Positions 46,463 to 59,300 of a stretch of 59,315 bases of DNA are shown here, in pieces. Position 1 is the first letter of the stretch, and every line of letters starts with the position of its first letter. The notes beneath the pieces were generated by a model that ran no database searches, was not told where the DNA came from, and saw only the letters and a program-made list of their open reading frames with translations. The DNA comes from Mesorhizobium sp. YM1C-6-2 (GTDB taxonomy: Bacteria; Pseudomonadota; Alphaproteobacteria; Rhizobiales; Rhizobiaceae): positions 1 through 59,315 of the forward strand of contig NZ_RCIZ01000052.1 of NCBI RefSeq assembly GCF_003666685.1, written 5' to 3'. The position numbers were made by a program, and so were the translations under genes.

Positions 46463-48313
46463 ATGGCGGCAGAAGCAGCATCGGGCAGCGAACTGATCCA
46501 GGTGGTGGCGCTGCTGACGGCAGGCGTCGTCGCCGTGCCGATCTTCAGGCGCATGGGCCTCGGCTCAATCCTCGGCTATCTCGCCGCCGGCCTCGTCATC
46601 GGTCCGTTCGGCCTGGCGATCTTCCACGAGCCCGAAGCCATCCTCCATGTCGCCGAACTAGGCGTGGTGATGTTCCTCTTCATCATCGGGCTCGAGATGC
46701 AGCCGTCGCGGCTCTGGGGCCTCAGGCAGCAGATATTCGGGCTCGGCACGGCGCAGGTCGGCTTCTGCGCGCTCCTTCTCACGCTGGTCGGCGTGATCGG
46801 CGGCTTCCCGGTCAATGTCGCCTTCGTTGCCGGCGCCGGCTTCGTGCTCACCTCGACGGCCGTCGTCATGCAGATCCTCGAGGAGCGCGGCGAAGTCTCC
46901 TCGCCGCGCGGCCAGCGCATGGTCTCGATCCTGCTCTTCGAGGATCTGATGATCGTGCCGCTGCTCGCCCTCGTCGCCTTCCTGGCGCCGGTCGCCACCG
47001 AGAGCACGCTGTCCGAGCGTCTTGTCGACGTCGGGATCGGCGTCGCCTCGATCGTCGGCCTGATCGTCGCCGGCCGTTACCTGCTCAACCCGCTGTTTCG
47101 CGTGCTGGCCGACTCCCACGCCCGCGAGGTGATGACCGCCGCCGCGCTGCTGGTGGTGCTCGGTTCGGCGCTCGCCATGCAACTCGGCGGCCTCTCCATG
47201 GCGATGGGCGCCTTCCTCGCCGGCGTCATGCTTTCGGAATCGACCTTCCGCCACCAGCTCGAAGCCGACGTCGAGCCCTTCCGCGGCATTCTGCTCGGCC
47301 TCTTCTTCATGGCGGTCGGCATGTCGCTCGATCTCTCGGTCGTCGCCGAGAACTGGCATCTGGTCGCCATCTACGTCGTCGCCTACATGGTCATGAAGGC
47401 GGTCGGCATCTATGCCGTCGCCCGCTTCCGCTCCAGCCACCGCGACGCGCTCGACCGCGCCGTCGTCATGGCGCAGGGCGGCGAGTTCGCCTTCGTCCTC
47501 TACGGTGCCGCGACCGTCGTCGGCATCATCGACGGCGAGGCCAACGCCATCCTCACCGCCATCATCATCGTCTCGATGATCCTCACCCCCTTCGCCATCA
47601 TCATATTGCGCGCCTTCACCCCGAAGGACGAGCAGTCTCTGGAAGGCGTCGAGGTGGCCGACGGGTTGGACAGCAGCGTGCTCATCATCGGCTTCGGCCG
47701 CTTCGGCCAGATCGTCAGCCAGCCCTTGCTGCTCAGGGGCGTCGACGTGTCGATCATCGACAATGACGTCGAGATGATCCAGGCCGCCGCCGATTTCGGC
47801 TTCAAGGTCTATTACGGCGACGGCACCCGCCTCGATATCCTCCATGCCGCCGGAGCCGGCCGCGCCCGCGCTGTGCTGATCTGCGTCGACAAGGCCGAGA
47901 CCGCGGTCAGGATCGCCGAGCACCTGAAGGCCGAGTTCCCGCTGGTGCCTGTGCTGGCCCGCGCCTACGACCGCGGCGCTGCTATTGGATTGATGAATGT
48001 CGGCGTCGACTACCAGATCCGCGAGACCTTCGAATCCGCCCTGCTCTTCGGCGGCGCGACGCTCGAAAAGCTCGGCGTCGACGAGACAGAGGTCGCCGAA
48101 GTCATCGCCGACGTCCGCCGCCGCGATGCCGAGCGACTGGAACTGCAGATTTCCGGCGGCCTGCAGGCCGGCCGACGCCTGATGAAGGGCAACATACCCG
48201 AACCGACGCCGACCCCGCTGACGCCGCCCCGGCGCCCCGGACAGGCGATGAATGAAGGCGCGGCCGACGCGCTGGGCGGCAGAGGCACGACCGCCGCCGA
48301 AGAAGGAGCATGA
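46463..48313 (+). CDS. Monovalent cation:proton antiporter-2, KefB type
   Basis: The product is 616 aa. About 12 membrane helices begin with ELIQVVALLTAGVVAVPIFR; the conserved GLEMQPSRLW, FEDLMIVPLLAL and GAFLAGVMLSESTFRHQLEA blocks are of the CPA2 family. The C-terminal RCK/TrkA-N domain is VLIIGFGRFGQIVSQPLL, DVSIIDNDVEMIQAA and VYYGDGTRLDIL. Such proteins exchange K+ for H+ and are often activated by glutathione adducts. No ancillary KefF/G-type gene is adjacent; the next gene is DUF924, one base away. Confidence 0.92.
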   Translation: MAAEAASGSELIQVVALLTAGVVAVPIFRRMGLGSILGYLAAGLVIGPFGLAIFHEPEAILHVAELGVVMFLFIIGLEMQPSRLWGLRQQIFGLGTAQVGFCALLLTLVGVIGGFPVNVAFVAGAGFVLTSTAVVMQILEERGEVSSPRGQRMVSILLFEDLMIVPLLALVAFLAPVATESTLSERLVDVGIGVASIVGLIVAGRYLLNPLFRVLADSHAREVMTAAALLVVLGSALAMQLGGLSMAMGAFLAGVMLSESTFRHQLEADVEPFRGILLGLFFMAVGMSLDLSVVAENWHLVAIYVVAYMVMKAVGIYAVARFRSSHRDALDRAVVMAQGGEFAFVLYGAATVVGIIDGEANAILTAIIIVSMILTPFAIIILRAFTPKDEQSLEGVEVADGLDSSVLIIGFGRFGQIVSQPLLLRGVDVSIIDNDVEMIQAAADFGFKVYYGDGTRLDILHAAGAGRARAVLICVDKAETAVRIAEHLKAEFPLVPVLARAYDRGAAIGLMNVGVDYQIRETFESALLFGGATLEKLGVDETEVAEVIADVRRRDAERLELQISGGLQAGRRLMKGNIPEPTPTPLTPPRRPGQAMNEGAADALGGRGTTAAEEGA

Positions 48314-48314
48314 C

Positions 48315-48863
48315 ATGACCGGACTGCACCCGCGCGCGACGGAAGTCGTCGAATTCTGGAGAAATGCCGGCCAAGAGGCCTGGTTCACCAAGGACGCCGA
48401 CTTCGATGCGGGCTTCCACGACCAGTTTCGCGAATTGCATTTCGCGGCGGCGCGGCGCGAGCTCGACCACTGGATGGACCATCCCGAGGGCGCACTTGCG
48501 CTGATGATCCTGCTCGACCAGTTCCCGCGCAACTGCTTTCGGGGCACCGGCCACATGTTCGCCACCGATCCCCTGGCGCGGCGCCTCGCGCGGCAAGCCT
48601 TCGATGCCGGGCACGTCGAGCGGGTGCCCGAGGAACTCCGTATATTCTTCGTGCTTCCCTTCGAGCATTCGGAAGAGCTCGCCGACCAGCATCTATCCGT
48701 CGAGCTCTCGGCGCCCTATGGCGAGGAGTTCCTGAGATACGCGGTGCTCCACCGCGACATCATCGAGCGCTTCGGCCGCTTCCCGCACCGCAATCCGGCG
48801 CTCGGCCGTGAAACCACCCCCGAGGAGAAGGCATTCCTCGACGGCGGCGGGTTCTCAGGCTGA
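48315..48863 (+). CDS. DUF924 family protein
   Basis: The product is 182 aa. ATEVVEFWRNAGQEAWFTKD, then LALMILLDQFPRNCFRGTGH and FFVLPFEHSEELADQHLSVE are the DUF924 blocks. It is TPR-like and helical. Function is unknown. GAAGGAG lies upstream and the gene is coupled to the antiporter gene (one base apart), so it may assist its product. Confidence 0.86.
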   Translation: MTGLHPRATEVVEFWRNAGQEAWFTKDADFDAGFHDQFRELHFAAARRELDHWMDHPEGALALMILLDQFPRNCFRGTGHMFATDPLARRLARQAFDAGHVERVPEELRIFFVLPFEHSEELADQHLSVELSAPYGEEFLRYAVLHRDIIERFGRFPHRNPALGRETTPEEKAFLDGGGFSG

Positions 48864-48870
48864 CGATCCG

Positions 48871-49395
48871 CTAATCCGGTTTCTTCCACCAGTCGCGGCC
48901 AGACTGCAGCCGCTCGATGCCTGCCGTGTCGAGCTTTGCAAGATGCTCTGTAAGCGTGCGCCCGCCGGCAACGAAATCGGGCGCGATCTCGGCCAATGGC
49001 GCCAGCACGAAGGCGCGCTCCAGCATGCGTGGATGCGGTATCTCGAGCCCGTCCTCGTGCACGGTCATTTCGCCGAAGATGAGTATGTCGATGTCGATCA
49101 GCCGCGGTCCCCAGCGCTCCTGCCGGACGCGCTTGAGCTTCTGTTCCGCCTCCAGGCAGAGATCGAGAAGCTCGCGCGGCGAGTGGCTGGTCAGCACTTC
49201 GGCCGTCGCGTTGAGGAAATCCGGCTGGTCCGTCTTTCCCCAGGGCGGCGTGCGGTAGAGCGATGAGACCGCCGCCATCTCGGTCAGCGGATCGGCGTCG
49301 AGCATCCTGAGTGCGGCGCCCATCGAACTGGCGGGATCGCCGAGATTGCCGCCGAGCCCCAGATACGCCCGCTCCTTCTTTCGATCCGACAACAT
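48871..49395 (-). CDS. folK: 2-amino-4-hydroxy-6-hydroxymethyldihydropteridine pyrophosphokinase
   Basis: The product is 174 aa. YLGLGGNLGDP, SSLYRTPPWG and RWGPRLIDIDILIFG are the HPPK hallmarks. It transfers pyrophosphate from ATP to hydroxymethyl-dihydropterin in folate synthesis. Its ATG directly follows the folP stop (TGAATG). FolB, often between or beside these, is absent here. Confidence 0.93.
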   Translation of the reverse strand: MLSDRKKERAYLGLGGNLGDPASSMGAALRMLDADPLTEMAAVSSLYRTPPWGKTDQPDFLNATAEVLTSHSPRELLDLCLEAEQKLKRVRQERWGPRLIDIDILIFGEMTVHEDGLEIPHPRMLERAFVLAPLAEIAPDFVAGGRTLTEHLAKLDTAGIERLQSGRDWWKKPD

Positions 49396-50250
49396 TCACC
49401 TCGATATGGAAGCCTGGCGCCCTTCGCGCGCGAGCATAGCATCCGCGAAAGCCAGCGCATCCATGTTCACTGCGACATTGTGCACGCGAAACAGCGCCGC
49501 GCCCTTGAGGCGCAAGATCACGCTGGTCGCTGCCGTGCCCATGTCCCGCTGGTCGGCATCGCGTCCGGTCACGTGGCCGATGAAGCGTTTTCGCGACGTG
49601 CCTACGAGAAGCGGCAGGCCGAATCCGTGCAGTTCCTCGAAACGCGCCATCAGGTCGAGATTTTCATCCGGGTCCTTGGCGAAACCGAAGCCCGGATCGA
49701 GAACGATCCGCTCCAGCTCCACGCCCGAAGCCTCGGCGATCTCGAGCGAACGACCCAGGAACTGAGACTGGTCGGCGATGACGTCGGAAAGCTTCTCCCG
49801 CTCGCGTCCCGTATGCATGATCACCAGCCCGGCGCCGGTCTCGGCTGCCAGGCGGGCGATATCGGGTTCGCGCTGCACGCCCCAGACGTCGTTGACGATA
49901 TGCGCGCCCGCCGCGACGGCAAGCCGCGCCGTTTCCTCGCGATAGGTGTCGATCGAGATCAGGCAGGAACCTTCCGCCGCCAGCGCCTCAATCACCGGAA
50001 GCACGCGCCGCTGCTCCTCGGCCGCCGTCACCGATTCCGCGCCGGGCCGCGTCGATTCCCCGCCGACATCGATGATCGTGGCGCCCTGGCCGACCATCAG
50101 CCGCGCCTGGGCGAGCGCGCTTTGCGTCGTGCCGAAAAGCCCGCCGTCCGAAAAGCTGTCCGGCGTGACGTTGAGCACGCCCATGACCAGCGCCTTCTCG
50201 CCGAGATCGAGATGGCGTCCATGCGCCAGCATCCACCGTTTCGTCGCCAT
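49396..50250 (-). CDS. folP: Dihydropteroate synthase
   Basis: The product is 284 aa. MGVLNVTPDSFSDGG and IIDVGGESTRPGA are signature motifs, LDPGFGFAKDP and LLVGTSRKRF follow, and the C-terminal RVHNVAVNMDAL supplies the substrate His/Asn region. It joins pABA to the pterin pyrophosphate and is the sulfonamide target. The pair folP-folK is an operon. Confidence 0.94.
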   Translation of the reverse strand: MATKRWMLAHGRHLDLGEKALVMGVLNVTPDSFSDGGLFGTTQSALAQARLMVGQGATIIDVGGESTRPGAESVTAAEEQRRVLPVIEALAAEGSCLISIDTYREETARLAVAAGAHIVNDVWGVQREPDIARLAAETGAGLVIMHTGREREKLSDVIADQSQFLGRSLEIAEASGVELERIVLDPGFGFAKDPDENLDLMARFEELHGFGLPLLVGTSRKRFIGHVTGRDADQRDMGTAATSVILRLKGAALFRVHNVAVNMDALAFADAMLAREGRQASISR

Positions 50251-50415
50251 TTGCCTCGGCCCGAACTTCGCGCCCGAGCCATGCCGCCTGCATGATCGAA
50301 AATCAACGGCTTTCCGCCTCTCCTGAGGAGACCGTTACGAAAACCTCGCCTTCTGTCGATTTCCGTTGCGCGATGTTTTCCCGTATCGCAAGGTCGGGCG
50401 AAACAAGTCGTCACC

Positions 50416-51033
50416 ATGCTCCGCATCCTTCTCGCGTTGTCGCTTCTTGGTCTTGCGGTGCCGCCGGCGGCGGCCGCCGTGGTGTGGCGCAACTACAGCT
50501 ATTTCTCGGTCAGCGGCAAAACGCTCGACGAGTTGATGATCGAACTCAGCATCCGTGGCCCCCAGGTCAGGAGCACCGGCCAAAGGCACCCGGGTGCGAC
50601 GAAGCTGCAGTTCAACACCCGCCTCGGCTACACCGAGGGCGGCGGCAAGTGCTGGATTTCAGCCGCGACGGCCACCATCAAGGCAAGGATCATCCTTCCC
50701 AGGTGGAAGGACCGCCGCAAGGCAGGCAGGGAGCTGCGCATCTATTGGGATGCGCTTGCAGCCGACATCAAGCGGCACGAGGAAGGCCACGTCGTCATCG
50801 CCAAGAACTATGCCTCGCAACTGGAGAAGGAGCTGGCTGCGCTCCCGCGCCAGGACAGTTGCAAGCCCGTGGCCCAGCAAGCCGAGCTTCAGATCGAGAA
50901 GGTGCTTGAGCAGTACCGCAAGGAAAGCGAACGCTTCGACCGCGTAGAGAGCGCGAGTTTCGACCGCCGCATGCAGTCGCTCTACCAATACCGCCTGGAG
51001 CGCATCGAATCCGGCCGGCTGCCGGAGCCGTGA
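50416..51033 (+). CDS. DUF922-type secreted zinc metalloprotease-like protein
   Basis: The product is 205 aa. A signal peptide (LRILLALSLLGLAVPPAAAA) is followed by SYFSVSGKTLDELMIELSIR and a single HEEGH zinc motif near residue 120, with KSGKC-like GGKCWISAATATIKARIILP before it. DUF922 proteins are predicted zinc peptidases of the envelope. No substrate is known. Confidence 0.82.
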   Translation: MLRILLALSLLGLAVPPAAAAVVWRNYSYFSVSGKTLDELMIELSIRGPQVRSTGQRHPGATKLQFNTRLGYTEGGGKCWISAATATIKARIILPRWKDRRKAGRELRIYWDALAADIKRHEEGHVVIAKNYASQLEKELAALPRQDSCKPVAQQAELQIEKVLEQYRKESERFDRVESASFDRRMQSLYQYRLERIESGRLPEP

Positions 51034-51036
51034 GCC

Positions 51037-52146
<1,110 letters not shown>

Positions 52147-52230
52147 TCATCGAGTCCCGTGACCGATGACCCGATCCAGACGCATGCCAGCTTGTCCTAG
52201 CATGCGGTGCGTCCGCCACGCGACTTTTTG

Positions 52231-53044
<814 letters not shown>

Positions 53045-53103
53045 AGCCCGTCTCCTGGACCTGTTGATGGTTGATCAGAGTAGGCCTCGTCAGTGGACAA
53101 GGC

Positions 53104-53176
53104 GTTAACCGGGGAAATCCAGCAAACCCGGCACAAATTCGCCTCAAATCGGATGGGTGTTAACCTTATGTTTAAA
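53104..53176. promoter_or_regulatory. Possible CtrA half-sites upstream of the giant gene
   Basis: TTAACC occurs at 53105-53110 and 53160-53165. The second is followed, seven bases later, by TTTAAAC (53171-53177), so TTAA-N7-TTTA resembles the CtrA consensus TTAA-N7-TTAA with one mismatch. The sites lie in the 270-base intergenic region between the divergent Hpt gene and the giant gene. Confidence 0.35.
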
Positions 53177-53318
53177 CTTTTACACATCGCCCGGATTGCA
53201 TGTTTCCTTTACCTGTCTGTGTCACTACGATACGGCGGGTCCATAAAAAGCCTAGCGTACGGACATTGTTGTGCCAGTTCATGGCGTTCGTGCGCGCTGA
53301 GTAGAGGGTAACGGCGGC

Positions 53319-56300
53319 ATGGCGAAGAAAACGACCACCACCAGATCCATCGAGAGCGACGTTTCCAGGGAACTCGAAAACGCCCTTGATCTCGATCTGA
53401 CGGAATCTCCGGTCAATTCCGACATTTCCGTATCGATGGACGACCTGGAAGCTCAGATTTCCCAGGCCGCGGACGAGTTGGTGCGCGAGGGGCGCAACGG
53501 CCAGCAGGCCGCCGCGCGGCAGCCCGCGCCCGATTTCAGGCCCGCCGACCGTCCGGTGGATCGCCCCGTCGACAGGCCTGTTGACCGCCCGATCGAGCTC
53601 GTGGCCGCCAACCAGCCCGCCACTTTCGCGCCGGCGAACGACGACCGCCAGAAGGATTTCCGCTCGCTGCTGCAGGGCCTCAACAAGCGTGCGTCGCGCA
53701 CGGTCTACTGGGTCGCGGCGGTATTCTCCGTTCTTTGGCTGGGCGCGTCCGCCCTGCTCGCCAACCGCCTGTTCCCGGATATCTGGCGGACGGGTTCTGT
53801 CGACCAGCTTTTCGCCCGTCCTGAATGGGTGATGTTCCTGCTCGGCGCCCTGCTCCCGGTCGTCCTGATCTGGGCCTTCGCGGCGATGGTGCGCCGCGCC
53901 CAGGAAATGCGGATCGCCGCGCAGTCGATGACCGAAGTCGCGTTCCGTCTGGCGGAGCCGGAAAACCTGGCGCAGGACCGCGTCATGATGGTCGGCCAGG
54001 CCGTGCGCCGCGAAGTCGCCGCCATGGGCGAAGGCATCGAACGCACACTCGCGCGCGCCGTCGAGCTCGAAACCCTCGTCCATACCGAGGTCAACCAGAT
54101 CGAGCGCTCCTATTCCGAGAACGCCGCGCGCATCCGTGCGCTGGTCGATGGTCTCGGCAGCGAGCGCGAAGCCGTCGTCACCCATGCCGAGCGCGTCCGC
54201 GCCTCCATCACCGGCGCGCACGAGACGCTGCGCGACGAGATCGGCCAGGCCAGCGACATCATCCGCGATTCCATCCTCAACGCATCGACCAACCTGTCGA
54301 TGACCATCACCAATTCCGGCGACACGCTGATCGACCGCATCAACGAAAGCGGCATGAATCTCTTCGATTCCATGGATTCGCGCGTGGATTCGATCACCGA
54401 CCGGCTGACCACCTCCGGCGAGGCCTTCGCCAGCCTGCTCGACACGCGCATCGCCAAGCTGACTGATTCGACCGACAACCTCACCCGTTCGCTGACCGAC
54501 CTGCTCGACGACCGCACCTCCGGCATGGTGTCGCTGCTCGGCGGCGCCGCGAGGACGCTGAGCTCGGAGTTCGAGGCGAGCCTCAACAGCATCGAGCGCA
54601 CCCTCTCCGAGCGCGGCCAGGGCCTCATCAGCGAGTTCGAGACCCGCGCGCATGCGCTGGACACCGGCACCGCCAAGCTCAACGCGGCGCTCGAAGCCCG
54701 CGCCCGCCAGATCAACGAGACGCTGGTTGAGCGCGCCAAGGAGATCGCCACCACCTTCATCGAAGGCAAGGAGACGCTCTTCGGCATGATCGACGAGGGC
54801 AAGTCGCGCATCGGCGCCGAAATGTCCGACATCGTCCAGTCGACCTCCTCCATGCTGGAGGCCCGCGCCACCGACTTCGCCGGTCGCCTCGACCACGCCC
54901 GCCATGTCGTGTCGCGCGCCTTCGACGCTGACATCCAGCGCCTCGGCGAAGCCCGCGCCGGCATCGAGCAGGCGGTCGAGAACCACACCCGCAAGCTGGC
55001 GGAGAGCCGCGACCGCATGGCTGCCGCCCTGCAGTCCGACCTCGCCAAGTTCGCCGAAGGCCGCGCCTCGATCGACGCCGCCGTCGGCTCGCAGGTCCAG
55101 AAGCTCGCCGAAGGCCGCAACCTCTTGTCGCGCGCCCTCGACGAGGATCTGCGCAAGATCAACGACCAGCGCTCGTCGATAGACGCCGCCCTGAGCAGCC
55201 AGCTCGAACGGCTGTCGGCAAGCCGCGACAGCCTGTCGAAAATCCTCAATGAGGACTCCCAGAAACTCACGCAAACGCGTGTCAACATTGACGAAATGGT
55301 CGCAGGCCACGTCGGCAAGCTCGCCGAAGGCCGCAACATCCTCTCGCGCGCCCTTGAGGCCGACCTCGGCAAGCTCTCCGAGGCCCGTTCGAGCATCGAC
55401 GGCATCGTCGCCGCCCAGGTCGAGAAGCTGGCGGAAGGCCGCGACATCCTTTCGCGCGCCCTCAAGGCGGACCTCTCGGCGATCGACAATCTGGTCGAAA
55501 GCCAGATCCAGAAGTTCGCCGACGGCCGCAATTCGATCGCCCAGGTCCTTGAGAACGACGTCGACAAGCTCAAGGAAGGCCGTCAGGTCGTCGAGGACAT
55601 GGTGGCCGAGCAGTTGAAGCGCCTCGACCGCGGGCGCGAGACCCTCGCCCAGGCGCTGGAAGCCGACCTCGCCGGCATCAACGGCCTGCTCGAAAGCCAC
55701 GTCGAGAAGTTCTCCGACGGCCGCTTGGGCCTGACCAAGGCCCTGGAGGACGATCTCCAGAAGCTCGCCCAGAGCCGTGCAAGCATCGACGGGCTGGTCG
55801 CCGGCCAGGTCGAGAAGCTGGCCGAGGGCCGCGATATCCTGAAGCGCGCGCTGGAAGCCGACCTCAACAAGCTTGCGGACGCCCGCAACAACGTCGATGC
55901 GCTGGTCGCCTCCCATGTCGAGAAGATCGCGCAGGGCCGCGAAGCCCTGTCGTTTGCCTTGCAGGCGGATCTCGACAAGATCGCCGAGCGCGCATCCGGC
56001 GTCGACAATCTCGTCTCGGCCCAGGTCGGCAAGTTCGAGGAAGGCCGTGAATTCCTGACCCGCGCCCTCCAGAGCGATCTCGCCCGTCTCGCCGAGACAA
56101 GGGCCGAGGTCGACTCGATCGTCGCCAGCCAGGTGCAGAAGATCGCCGAAGGCCGCGAAGTGCTCACCCGGGCGCTGGAGGAAGACCTCAGCAAGGTCGC
56201 CATCAGCCGCAACACGATCGACGACTTCATCGCCGGCCAGGTGCAGAGGTTCGCCGACGGCCGCGACATGCTCACCAAGGCGCTGGAGGATGACCTCGCC

Positions 56301-59300
56301 AAGCTCGCCGAGAGCCGCAGCGGCATCGACGGCCTCGTCGCCGGCCAGGTCGAGAAGCTCGCTCAGGGCCGCGACATCCTCACCCGTGCGCTGCAGGCCG
56401 ACCTCGACAAGCTGACCGAGGCTCGCGCCCAGGTCGACGAGCTGGTCGCCGCGCAGGTGCAGAAGGTCGCCGAAGGTCGCGAGACCCTCTCCAGGGCCCT
56501 CCAGGCCGATCTGCAGAAGGTCGCCGAAGGCCGCGCCGTGTTCGACGACGTCGTCGCCGGCCATGTCGCACGCCTCGCCGACGGACGTGACTCGATGGCG
56601 AAGGCCCTCGACGAGGATCTCGGCAAGCTCGCCGAGGCCCGCCGCGAGATCGACGCCCAGATCGCCGCGCATATCGACACCATCGCCGGCAAGCGCGTCG
56701 ACATCTCGCAGGCCGTCGCCGCCGACGTCGACAAGATCGAGGAGGCGTTCCGCCGCCAGACCGGCGTCATCGAAGAGCGCACCGGCACGATGGAGCGCGC
56801 GCTCAATCTCGGCGTCGACAATGTCCGCCAGGTGCTCGAGAAGAGCGCCGTGACGGTCGCCGGCGCCCTGCGCGACAAGGTGCTCGAAGTCACCAGCGTG
56901 CTGAACGAACAGGCCGGCAACGCCTTCACCGAGGCCGACCGGCGCATGGCCGAGCGCGCCGAGCAGACGTCGAGCGCCCTGCTCGCCCGCGTCGAGGACA
57001 TCGCCAGGGCCTTTGGCGACGCCGACGACAAGATCGCCGCGCGCACCGAAGCCACGTCGAGCGCACTGCTCGCCCGCGGCGACGAGGTCGCGAGCCTGAT
57101 GTCCGAACGCGCCAACGAGATCGCCCGCGTCATGGACGACGCCGATCAGCGCCTGGCCACCCGTGCCAAGGAGACCTCGGTCGCCCTGGTCAACCATGGC
57201 GACGAGATCGCCAACCGCATGGCCAGCCGCGCCGAGCAGATTTCGCGCGCCTTCGACGAGGCCGACGAAAAGCTCGCCGCCCGCGCCCGGGACACGTCCG
57301 CAACGCTCGTCTCGCAGGGCGAGGAACTCGGCAACGTCATGGCCAGCCGCGCCGACCAGATCTCGCGCGTCTTCGACGACGCCGACGAACGGTTCGCAGC
57401 CCGCGCCCGGGAGACGTCGTCCGCCCTCGTCTCGCACGGCGAGGAACTCGGCAACGTCATGGCCAACCGCGCCGACCAGATCTCGCGCGTCTTCGACGAC
57501 GCCGACCAGAAGCTGGTCGCCCGCGCCATGGAAACGGCCGGCTCGCTTGCGGCCCGCGCCGGCGACATCCTGCGCAACTTCGACGACGCCGACCAGCGGC
57601 TCGGCATGCGCATCAGCGAGTCCGCCGATGCGCTGGCCACCCGCGCCTCCGAACTCGGACGCATCTTCGACCACGCCGACGAGAAGCTCGTCGCGCGCAT
57701 CGCTGACGGCGCCGAGAAGCTCGAGGCCCGCGCCGGCGAACTCGGACGCATCTTCGACGACGCCGATCAGCGGCTCGCCGACCGCGTCGCCGACAGCGCC
57801 GCGACGCTCGGCACCAAGGCCGGCGAGATCATCTTCAACTTCGAGGAAGCCGACAAGCGCCTGTCCGATCGCGTCACCGAGACGGCCAGCCTGCTTTCGG
57901 CCCGCGCCGGCGAGCTCGGCAACGTCTTCGCCGCCGTGGACCGCCAGGTGGCGGCCCGCGTCGACGAGACGACGCAGGTCCTGTCCGCCCGCGCCATGGA
58001 GGTCGGCGGCCTCTTCGACGACGCCGAGCAGCGGCTTGCCGCCAGGATCAGCGACAGCGCTGCAGCGATCGGCGAGCACGCGGAGGGCATCGTCAACGCC
58101 TTCGGCGAAACCGAGCAGCGCATCGTCGCTCGCACGCAGCAGACCTCCGCCGAGCTGGACGCCCGCGCCCGTCTCATCGAGGAGACGCTTGCCGCGGCCG
58201 ATGAGAAGCTCGCCTCTGGCGCCCAGGCGGTGGCGGCCCGCGTCAACGCCCATGTCGAGGACGCCGAGAGCCGCCTTGCCGTCGGCGCCGAAGCGATGGG
58301 CCACAAGCTCACCGAGCAGATCACCCAGGCCGAACAGCAGCTCATCTCGCGCGCCAACGTCATCTCCGAGACCTTCGCGGCGGTCGGCCAGCATATCGGC
58401 CAGAGCACCAACGAGGCGGCGCGCACGATCGGCAGCAACACGCGCGAACTCAACGCCATGCTTGCCGAACGCTCGGCCGAGATCACCAAGATCCTCGACG
58501 AGACGGCGCGCCCGCTTGTCGACCGCTTCGCGGAAACCGGCGACGAGCTGGCGAAGACGCTCGACGACGTCACCACCCGCTCCACCGAGCGGCTGCGGGC
58601 GGAGAACGCGAGCCTCGTCAACGCGCTCGCCAGCCGCACTGCCGAGACCCTCTCGGCCGTCGAAGGCGCGCGCGACAACCTCGCCGAGGGCGTCACCGGC
58701 CTGATTGACAGGCTGGCTGCGTCGAGCTCGCAGCTCAACGATCTGGTCGCGGCTGCGGCTGAGAACCTCGCCAATGTCGACGAGCACCTCACCGGCAGCA
58801 CCCAGAACTTCGCCGCGAGCACCGAGAAGGCCGCCCAGACCTTCGCCAGCTCGGCGCGGCTGGTCGACCAGAACACCGCCCGGCTGACCGAGCTCTCCTC
58901 CAGCACGCTGCGCGAGGTCGCCTCGATCGCCACCAAGTTCGAGGCTCACAGCCGGCTGCTCGCCAGCGCTTCGGACCTCCTGAGCTCGGCCCAAAACAAC
59001 CTCGAGCACACGCTGGAGCGCCAGTCCTCGCTCGAGGACCTGGCGGTCGGCCTGGTCAAGAAGTCGGAAGACCTCGAGCGCGTCATGCACTCGTTCGAGG
59101 ACCTCGTCGGCAATGCCATGCAGAAGGCCGAAGGCCGGACGCTGGAATCGACCGACAAGATGCGCACCGCCATCGCGGAAGTCATCGAGTCCGCCACCTC
59201 GCGCTTCAGCGAGGCGACGGAGGACATGCGCCGCACCGCCGGCTCGATCCGCTCGGAGCTGGAAGAGACCCGCGCCGAGATCAAGAAGGGCGTCTTCGAG

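Noticed and set aside
52180-52210. GCATGC inverted repeat between ferredoxin and reductase genes as a terminator
   Set aside because: There is no U-run on either strand and the stem is short; it may be chance or a weak attenuator.
53172-59090. Minus-strand open frame of 1972 codons with repeat-like peptide
   Set aside because: It is the shadow of the giant plus-strand gene: the plus strand has a start with an SD, membrane helices and conserved coiled-coil repeats, while the minus frame has no domain and spans the divergent promoter.
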